From Marvania coccoides (Eukaryota > Chlorophyta > Trebouxiophyceae > Chlorellales > Chlorellaceae): a DNA stretch of 64,000 nt. The translations under genes were made by a program, and so were the position numbers. The DNA lies in the NCBI GenBank assembly GCA_963854735.1, contig OY978099.1, forward strand, positions 992,001 through 1,056,000, written 5' to 3'. Of the stretch, positions 58,298-64,000 are shown piece by piece (the stretch's first letter is position 1; every line of letters begins with the position of its first letter). The notes under the pieces are model-generated. The model saw only the letters and a program-made list of their open reading frames with translations, was not told the DNA's origin and made no database searches.

Positions 58298-59767
58298 ATG
58301 ATTAGGACGGCGCTGAGCCTCTGGTTGCTTTTGACTGGATTATCTAATCGGGATGTTGTACAGTCGACTCGGAACTCCAAAAGACACAACTCTCCCCAAA
58401 TTCCCATCGTCATCAACACATGGGCATTTACAGACGCCACTGCAGCGGCCTGGACCACGCTTCAAACAAATGGCGCCACTGCCCTGGACGCTGTTGAGCG
58501 GGGGTGCAGCCAGTGCGAGGAGGCGCAGTGCGATGGGTCAGTGGGATACGGTGGCAGTCCAGGTGCGTCAGCATATGTACAGCGGCATTCTCTAGGTACA
58601 TTTCAAACAGCGCATATCAGACTTGCTTTCTTGCCAACGCCCTCAGATGATATGGGGCAGACAAGCTTAGACGCGCTCGTCATGGACGGAGACACGTTGG
58701 AGGTGGGCGCTGTGGGGAACATTCGGCACATTAAGCAAGCGACAAAGGCAGCAAGAGCGGTGCTGGAGCACACAACTCACACTCTGCTGACGGGGCTGCA
58801 AGCCTCTCAGTTTGCGGAGATGATGGGACTGGCGCCTGCAAATTTAACCACCGAAAAGAGCGCACAACAGCACAAGGAGTGGTGAGTGCCCTTCTTAGCT
58901 TTCTAGTTTTCTTCTTCTATGTGTTGTATGTATGTACCGACTGCATGGAGAAGAACGAAGGGCAAATAAATAAAATAATAAAAACACGTGCTAAAAATCG
59001 AGTTAAATTATTATATGATGCAGGCATGACAAGGACTGCCAGCCCAATTTCCGAAGAAACGTTTCGCCGGATCCACGCAAAATGTGTGGGCCGTACACCC
59101 CTGACCCTATGTCCAGCAGCAGCAGTAATCCTCGCCCAGCATGGGCTGTGCCTGGGGTGGCGCACGACACAATCTCAATGGTGGTCATTGATTCTTCTGG
59201 CTCCATGGCAGCTGCGTGCTCCACCAACGGCGCCATTCACAAGGTGATGGAAAACTTCCCCGTTTTAAAGTTTGCTTTGAACCCCATTGAACTGAGCAAT
59301 TATACTGCTGAGCTGGACTGTGGCTTCAACCTTTGACGTACTCGTTTTTGCAGATTATTAATAAAAACTAATACATTTCTTTTAAATGCAAACAGGTGGC
59401 AGGCCGAGTGGGCGATGGGGCGATAGCAGGCGGAGGGGCTTACGTAGACTCTGCAGTGGGAGGGTGCGGCGCCACCGGGGACGGTGATGCCCACCTTCGC
59501 TTTCTTCCATGCTTACTCGTAGTAGAAAGCATGCGGCAAGGAGTGGCGCCCCGGGAAGCGGCAGAGGCAGCTGTCAGACGAATAGCAGAGCGGGTGGAGG
59601 GGTACGTGGGCGCGGTGTTTGCGATCGATAAAGACGGAAACCATGGCGCGGCGTGCTTTGGGTGGGAGTTTTCTTACGCTTATCGAGACAGTCAGTTGGA
59701 TGAAGTGCAAGTGGTGAGGGTGAAGCCACTGGAGGAAGTGGAGTTTAAGGGGCGAAAGAAACGCTGA
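58298..59767 (+). CDS. N4-(beta-N-acetylglucosaminyl)-L-asparaginase (glycosylasparaginase)
   Basis: Exons 58298-58562, 58647-58881, 59024-59243, 59396-59767 (363 aa). This Ntn-hydrolase cleaves the GlcNAc-Asn bond in glycoprotein breakdown, in the lysosome/vacuole. A signal peptide (MIRTALSLWLLLTGLS) precedes IPIVINTWAFTDATAAAW. Family blocks are VGYGGSPDDMGQTSLDALVM, VGAVGNIRHIKQATKAARAV and VLEHTTHTLLTG. The autoproteolytic site is HDTISMVVID with the nucleophile Thr at residue 216 after Asp. Next come HKVAGRVGDGAIAGGGAYVD and GGCGATGDGD, the substrate loop. Length fits the family. All introns GT-AG and in phase. A Ser-rich linker sits just before the cleavage site, as in other members. 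Confidence 0.95.
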
Positions 59768-59870
59768 GATAGCTCATTTATTAAATGATCAGAATTGACG
59801 GGGGAAATCAACAGAGCAGAAGGGGGGGGAAAAGAAGAAAAAACTTGAGAAGAAAATGGTTTCCTCCTCT

Positions 59871-60899
59871 TCATGCCCCTATCGCCGGGCCCCGCTCCTT
59901 CTCCCGCCGCTTCAGCATCGCCTCTGCAGCTCTGCTATTATTCTTGCGCCCCAGCACCCCGGTAATGAACTCGCTGGCGTCCAGCAACTTGTCAAAATCG
60001 ACGCCAGTTTTGATGCCGAAGCCTTGCAGCATATAGGCCACATCCTCCGTCGCCACGTTCCCAGTGGCGCCCTGCGCGTAGGGGCACCCCCCCAGCCCCG
60101 CAACCGAGGAGTCCACAGTCGCTACCCCCAATTGCAGCGCCGCCAGAATATTCGCCAGCGCTTGGCCGTACGTATCGTGCATGTGCGCCGCCAGCTGAGC
60201 CACAGGAACCAGCTCAGCGCACGCGACAAACATAGCGGCCACAGACGCGGGCGTGCCCACACCAATGGTGTCCCCCATTGACACTTCGTAGCACCCCATT
60301 TGGTGCAACGCTTGCGCCACTCTGGCGGCCGCTGCAGGCGGCACCTCGCCTTGATATGGGCATCCCACGACGCAGGAGACGTACCCACGCACCGCCACGC
60401 CTTCTTTTTGCGCCAGCGCCACCACGTCGTCGAATTTTCGCAAACTTTCTTCAACGCTGCAGTTGAGGTTCTTGCGGTTGAAAGCTTCTGAAGCGGCGGT
60501 GAAAATGGCGACCTCGCGGGCGCCGGCGGCCAGCGCATTCTCCAAGCCGCGCATGTTGGGGGTGAGCACCGGGTAGCGGATGCCAGGGCGCTTTGAAATT
60601 CGAGTTAGGACTTCCGCAGCGTCGGCCAGCTGGGGTACCCACTTGTGGGAGACGAAGCTGGTGACTTCGATGGAGGGCAGCCCCGCGTCGGCCAGCTTCT
60701 CGATGAGCGCCACTTTGTCGTCAGCGGAGATTTTCTGGGCCTCGTTCTGGAGGCCGTCTCTGGGACCGACTTCCACAATGGTGACTTCAGAGGGCAGCTG
60801 GCGGCCCAGGAAGGTGGTGACGGAGCGGAAGGTGTCGTAGGAGGTGGTTTGCCATCGCGGGAGCAGCGATTTTGACAAAAGTTCTGCCGCATGTCGCAT
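59871..60899 (-). CDS. HMGCL: Hydroxymethylglutaryl-CoA lyase (HMGCL)
   Basis: Single exon, 342 aa. It splits HMG-CoA into acetyl-CoA and acetoacetate, the last step of leucine breakdown, in mitochondria. An Arg/Ser leader (RHAAELLSKSLLPRWQTTSY) suggests mitochondrial import. The TIM-barrel motifs are all present: VEVGPRDGLQNEAQKI, EVTSFVSHKWVPQLADA, VLTPNMRGLENALAAG, YVSCVVGCPYQGEVPP and EVSMGDTIGVGTP. The metal-binding AHMHDTYGQALANI and the active-site signature VAGLGGCPYAQGATGNVATE follow. It is convergent with the glycosylasparaginase gene, only 103 bp apart, so the 3' UTRs probably overlap. Confidence 0.97.
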   Translation of the reverse strand: MRHAAELLSKSLLPRWQTTSYDTFRSVTTFLGRQLPSEVTIVEVGPRDGLQNEAQKISADDKVALIEKLADAGLPSIEVTSFVSHKWVPQLADAAEVLTRISKRPGIRYPVLTPNMRGLENALAAGAREVAIFTAASEAFNRKNLNCSVEESLRKFDDVVALAQKEGVAVRGYVSCVVGCPYQGEVPPAAAARVAQALHQMGCYEVSMGDTIGVGTPASVAAMFVACAELVPVAQLAAHMHDTYGQALANILAALQLGVATVDSSVAGLGGCPYAQGATGNVATEDVAYMLQGFGIKTGVDFDKLLDASEFITGVLGRKNNSRAAEAMLKRREKERGPAIGA

Positions 60900-61311
60900 C
60901 TTTGCAAATGGGTTTCAAATAAAAAAAACGCTTATTCTGAGGATTTATCAAAAAGTTGGGTGTTTGTTTCAGATAGCCCCAACCTCACCAAAAAACAATG
61001 AATACAAATCTACGACATCTCCTTTCCTTTGCAGAGCTTAGTTGCCGCTGCCGCCCGCTCTGTGGCCAACAGAGATGTACTAGCTTCTTTTTTTAAACTA
61101 CATTCGGGGCAAAGGGGGCTTGCTAGTTCTCCATACCAAGTCTGCCCTCTCTAAATGCCGTTAAAGACCAACAGGCAAGCAGAAGTTAACAAATTCCCGT
61201 CCTTCTTCGTTACCCAACTAGTTAGGGGATGGCATTTGCAAAACGAAGCATTACAAATCAAACGCATGCGCCGTTAATTTATCTTTCTTCATCGCGTATT
61301 CATTCGTCCAT
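60900..61311. other. Intergenic, no gene seen
   Basis: 412 bp: HMG-CoA lyase promoter and Derlin 3' flank. Confidence 0.5.
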
Positions 61312-62255
61312 TCAATCGTCATGCAACCCCCCCCCTGCTGCCGCTCCCACTCCCATGGCCCCTGCTGCCGCCCCTTCCCCAAGCTGCACCCCCGCGTCCC
61401 CTCCCCCCGGTGCTGCTGCTGCTGCTGCCATTGCCGTCGGCTGCATCGCCGGCTGGATGCGCTGCGCCGGGAATAGCGCCTTCACCGCCTCCGGCGTTTT
61501 CAAAATTCTTCTGCCTGTTGGTGTGTGAGGATACACGTCCTCCAGGAAGTAGTACGTGTGCCCCGCCGCCATGCCCAGCAGGTCCACCACCGGGCTGCTC
61601 CCCAGCATCACCGAGAACGCCAGCAGCACCCACGGGAGGTACGCTGCGCTGAAGGTAAAAATGCCGAGGAACGACAGCGGCAGCCTGGGGTGTCGCCTGC
61701 CCCACACGTATACCATCATGAAGGTCAGGGACGACCCCAAGAACTGCACGTTTGCAAAGGGGCCCAGACAGGAGAGGATAGCGGCCCCCACCAGCAGCAT
61801 CCACAGAAAATCGGCAGAGCGGTTGCGAAAAGAGCCCTCTTCAAGCGATTTCGAGTATTTAATGAGGAAAAACATGTGGAATAGGAAGTCAAGGCCTGTG
61901 AGGGAGGGAGATAGGGTGTGTGAGGAGAGCGAGGGAGGCAGGAGAGAAGGAAAAAGGGTGTCAGCGGGAATTCACCTAAGTTGCCAAAGTAAAAGAAGTT
62001 TGTGAAGAGGCGCCACAGCTCGCGTCGTTGCATAATCATTCGGGAGTTGAAGTATATGTGGAATGGGGTGATCAGCTGCAGAAACGAAGGGATGTTTTGA
62101 GCGTGAGATCATACAATTTCGTTTCAAAGAATGTGGTCAAGTACTCCACTTTTCAAGCTTACATCCAAGGCGCACGCCGCTGTTGTAAGCACACAGAGCG
62201 TCACATAGCTCCTTGTGACGACCGGAAGCTGGTAATACGCGTCGACAAAATCCAT
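61312..62255 (-). CDS. Derlin (ER-associated degradation)
   Basis: Exons 62255-62163, 62075-61976, 61895-61312 (258 aa). Derlins are rhomboid-fold ER membrane proteins that help extract misfolded proteins. Start: MDFVDAYYQLPVVTRSYVTL. Family blocks: LITPFHIYFNSRMIMQRRELWRLFTNFFYFGN (split across positions near the second exon), LDFLFHMFFLIKYSKSLEEG, SADFLWMLLVGAAILSCLG and LGSSLTFMMVYVWGRRHP. Then come PLSFLGIFTFSAAYLPWVLL and the conserved GHTYYFLEDVYP. There are about five to six hydrophobic spans. The C-terminal about 50 residues are Ala/Gly-rich and without a clear SHP (p97-binding) box. It lacks rhomboid catalytic residues, as do all Derlins. Introns GT-AG and in phase. Confidence 0.94.
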
Positions 62256-62883
62256 TTGATTTTGATCTCCTTGTTTCTTGTTTTCGTTCACTACAAGAGA
62301 GACGAATAAAACTTGCGAATCCAGGTTTTCTTCTTTAATAACGCAGTTTATAAATTCAAAAAATAAGAGCACCTCGTCGTGTCAAAAATTATGTACCTTC
62401 TGGTGTACCTCTTGACCACACCCTCTGCAGCGTCTGCTGTTAAATTTCGCCTTCTTCCACCCACTGGAAGCTTCGCCTTGATTGTTCCAGGCCGCAGGGA
62501 GGGCAGGGCACGCACGTGCAAGCGCCCAAAGGCCACAGGCATTTTCTCTCGACGACAACTCCATGAATAACAGTCATCTCCCCAATTTTACTTCATTTTG
62601 TGTTTACAAACAAACATAGCCGGCGTACAACGAGCGGGCGCGCAATGATTCACGCACATTAAACCAGCAATCAATACAAGAAGGGAAGAAATTGAATGTC
62701 GAAATGTGAAAAAATGAAGGTGAAAAAACAAGAGTGTACTAGGTAGTGGTTAGTTAATCCCTGCGAACAGGACGCCCTCAGGGCGTCCCATTCATTCGTC
62801 AAGACAGAAAGAAAGCTGCGGTTGCGCATTCTTTTGAGTTTTAATTAAAGAAAAACAAAATAATTTGGCGGGAAACGTTCTTT
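62256..62883. other. Intergenic with a perfect short hairpin
   Basis: 628 bp, mostly AT-rich: the Derlin promoter and the 3' flank of the FAX-like gene. A perfect 8-bp inverted repeat lies at 62770-62788. No gene seen. Confidence 0.5.
62770..62788. repeat. Perfect inverted repeat (8-bp stem, 3-base loop)
   Basis: GGACGCCC-TCA-GGGCGTCC. GC-rich stem in AT-rich DNA, about 95 bases downstream of the FAX-like stop on its transcript strand. It could form a stem in the 3' UTR. Confidence 0.7.
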
Positions 62884-63742
62884 TCAAGGCAGCAGCACGC
62901 CGATGTAGCCAGCGCACATGAGCAGGGAGAGCCCAGACACCATTCCAGCGGGAATTATCTTGCCGCTGGTGTACGCCCGCTTGCCCATTACTCCTCCCAG
63001 CGCTGCGCAGGTGGCCAATGCCAAGAAAGTTCCGACCCTCATTGAAGGGTGGCCCATGAGGGAGGCAGCCACCATTAGCAGCCCCGCGGCGCCTGAAGAC
63101 ACCATCAGACTGGTGGTGCTGCCCTTTTTCAGGTACGCCGCGACACCAGCGCCTGAAACAAGGGGGAGGAGAAAAAAATTGACGTGAGAAAGAAACCGCT
63201 ACTTTTCTCTGCTCGGATTGAATTGGCTTTATTAGTGTGTTTTGAATGGAAAACTCATGCTTAGTTTGTTCGTACCGAAGAGAATGAAGGCGAAGAGATA
63301 GGTGAAGCCTTTCATGGGGTCTCCTCCGCTGCCTCCTCCTCCGTTGCCCCAGCGTCCGCCGCCTCCACTAGAGCCCCCGTCGCCACCGTCGCCTGCGCCG
63401 TACTCAGGGATGCCAACGGGCTCCAGCTGGTAGCCATCGGGGCTCCCGATGGAAGCAGGCGGAGCTTGGTAGTTCCTGCATAGAGACAGGGAGGGGCGGG
63501 AATATACATTTAATAAGAATTGGGGGCCCGCCGGGCAATTGGCCGCTGCCAAAATTTGCAAATAATGGTTCGCACCAGAATTTGGCGGACGGCACCCGCG
63601 AGGGCTTCGATGGTGTCCCCCTGCCCAGCCCCCTGTTAAGATTTGAGGGATCGGGGCTGCTGTAATCAGGCACGTAGCTCGCCCGCACGAGCACCTGCCG
63701 TGGGGCAAAAATGCCTATCCGGCAAGGCCTTTGAGTGAGCAT
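62884..63742 (-). CDS. Plastid FAX/TMEM14-family membrane protein
   Basis: Exons 63742-63576, 63475-63276, 63152-62884 (211 aa). The Tmem_14 family includes plant FAX1, which exports fatty acids from plastids. An N-terminal leader (MLTQRPCRIGIFAPRQVLVR) looks like a transit peptide; a Gly-rich linker (GDGGDGGSSGGGGRWGNGGG) precedes the membrane part. Four hydrophobic segments follow: KGFTYLFAFILFGAGVAAYL, then LMVSSGAAGLLMVAASLMGH, GTFLALATCAALGGVMGKRA and IIPAGMVSGLSLLMCAGYIG. The order and the KKGS turn after helix 1 match the family. The first donor (TTCTG|GTGCGA) is chosen because it alone gives the required phase 2; later GT sites do not. Confidence 0.85.
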
Positions 63743-64000
63743 TAGAACCAAATCGATATCCCCAAAAATTACTCGTGCACGAAATTCTCAGCGGCCTCGT
63801 TGCACTCCCGCACACAAAACAATGAAATTTGGGTTGAATGTGAATTTTACGGATTTTTCAAATGACAATGGACGCCGCGTTTGGGAGTTTGGGGAGAAGA
63901 TTTTTCGTGCGGAAAAAGATAAAAACGAGTTTGTATAGTTCAATTTCATATTTTATTGCACTCGTTATTTATCAAGCGTGCTCTAGACTTTAAAATCTTA
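63743..64000. other. Window edge, no gene seen
   Basis: Upstream flank of the FAX-like gene. The open frame at 63735-63938 has no motifs and overlaps its start region in antisense. Confidence 0.4.

Overview
This is nuclear DNA of a eukaryote, most probably a green alga (Chlorophyta; a trebouxiophyte-like lineage is my inference). Genes are split by short spliceosomal introns, coding exons are GC-rich with much Ala/Gly/Pro, and the spacers are AT-rich. The products combine plastid proteins (plastid ATP/ADP translocase, plastid Lon-domain protein, FAX/TMEM14-type protein), mitochondrial proteins (prohibitin, QCR7, LYR protein, HMG-CoA lyase), a SnRK1/AMPK beta subunit, a hybrid histidine kinase and the karyogamy protein GEX1/KAR5. 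There are no operons, rRNA genes or CRISPR arrays, and I saw no tRNA. I rebuilt exon structures by hand from splice motifs and codon phase. Exon coordinates are in each entry and every joined model closes in frame, except the 5' exon of the SnRK1 beta gene.

Layout. 1-14.4 kb: 3' part of ELP2 (+), proline-rich membrane-anchored protein (+), plastid ATP/ADP translocase (-), Lon-domain protein (+), SnRK1 beta (-), prohibitin (+), uridine kinase/UPRT (-). 14.4-26 kb: minus-strand block with an unknown basic protein, QCR7, CDT1 and a secreted FN3 protein. 26-41.6 kb: a broken-looking Cys-rich secreted ORF, an LMW-PTP-like fusion (+), a conserved plastid membrane protein (-), a two-RRM protein (+), a Strawberry-notch helicase with a UBA tail (+) and a LYR protein (-). 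41.8-46.9 kb: a secreted PAN/apple-like protein (-), then a repeat-rich stretch with a gag-like ORF carrying one internal stop, tandem repeats and two copies of a dispersed repeat. 46.9-64 kb: a Sep15/SelM-like small protein (-), an unknown gene (+), a hybrid histidine kinase (-), INCENP (-), GEX1/KAR5 (+), glycosylasparaginase (+), HMG-CoA lyase (-), Derlin (-) and FAX/TMEM14 (-).

The genes are mostly housekeeping and are not one pathway. Themes do recur: cell division and chromosomes (CDT1, INCENP), sexual nuclear fusion (GEX1), organelle maintenance, and sensing (SnRK1 beta, histidine kinase). Many neighbours are divergent with 285-460 bp between start codons, so shared promoters are likely.

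Most worth a second look: four introns whose donors are GC rather than GT, all with the same GCAAG core; a phosphatase fold that has lost its catalytic Cys loop and is fused to four LPTR-type repeats; GEX1 divergent from INCENP; a UBA and PCNA-box-like tail on the Strawberry-notch helicase; and three families of short dispersed repeats.
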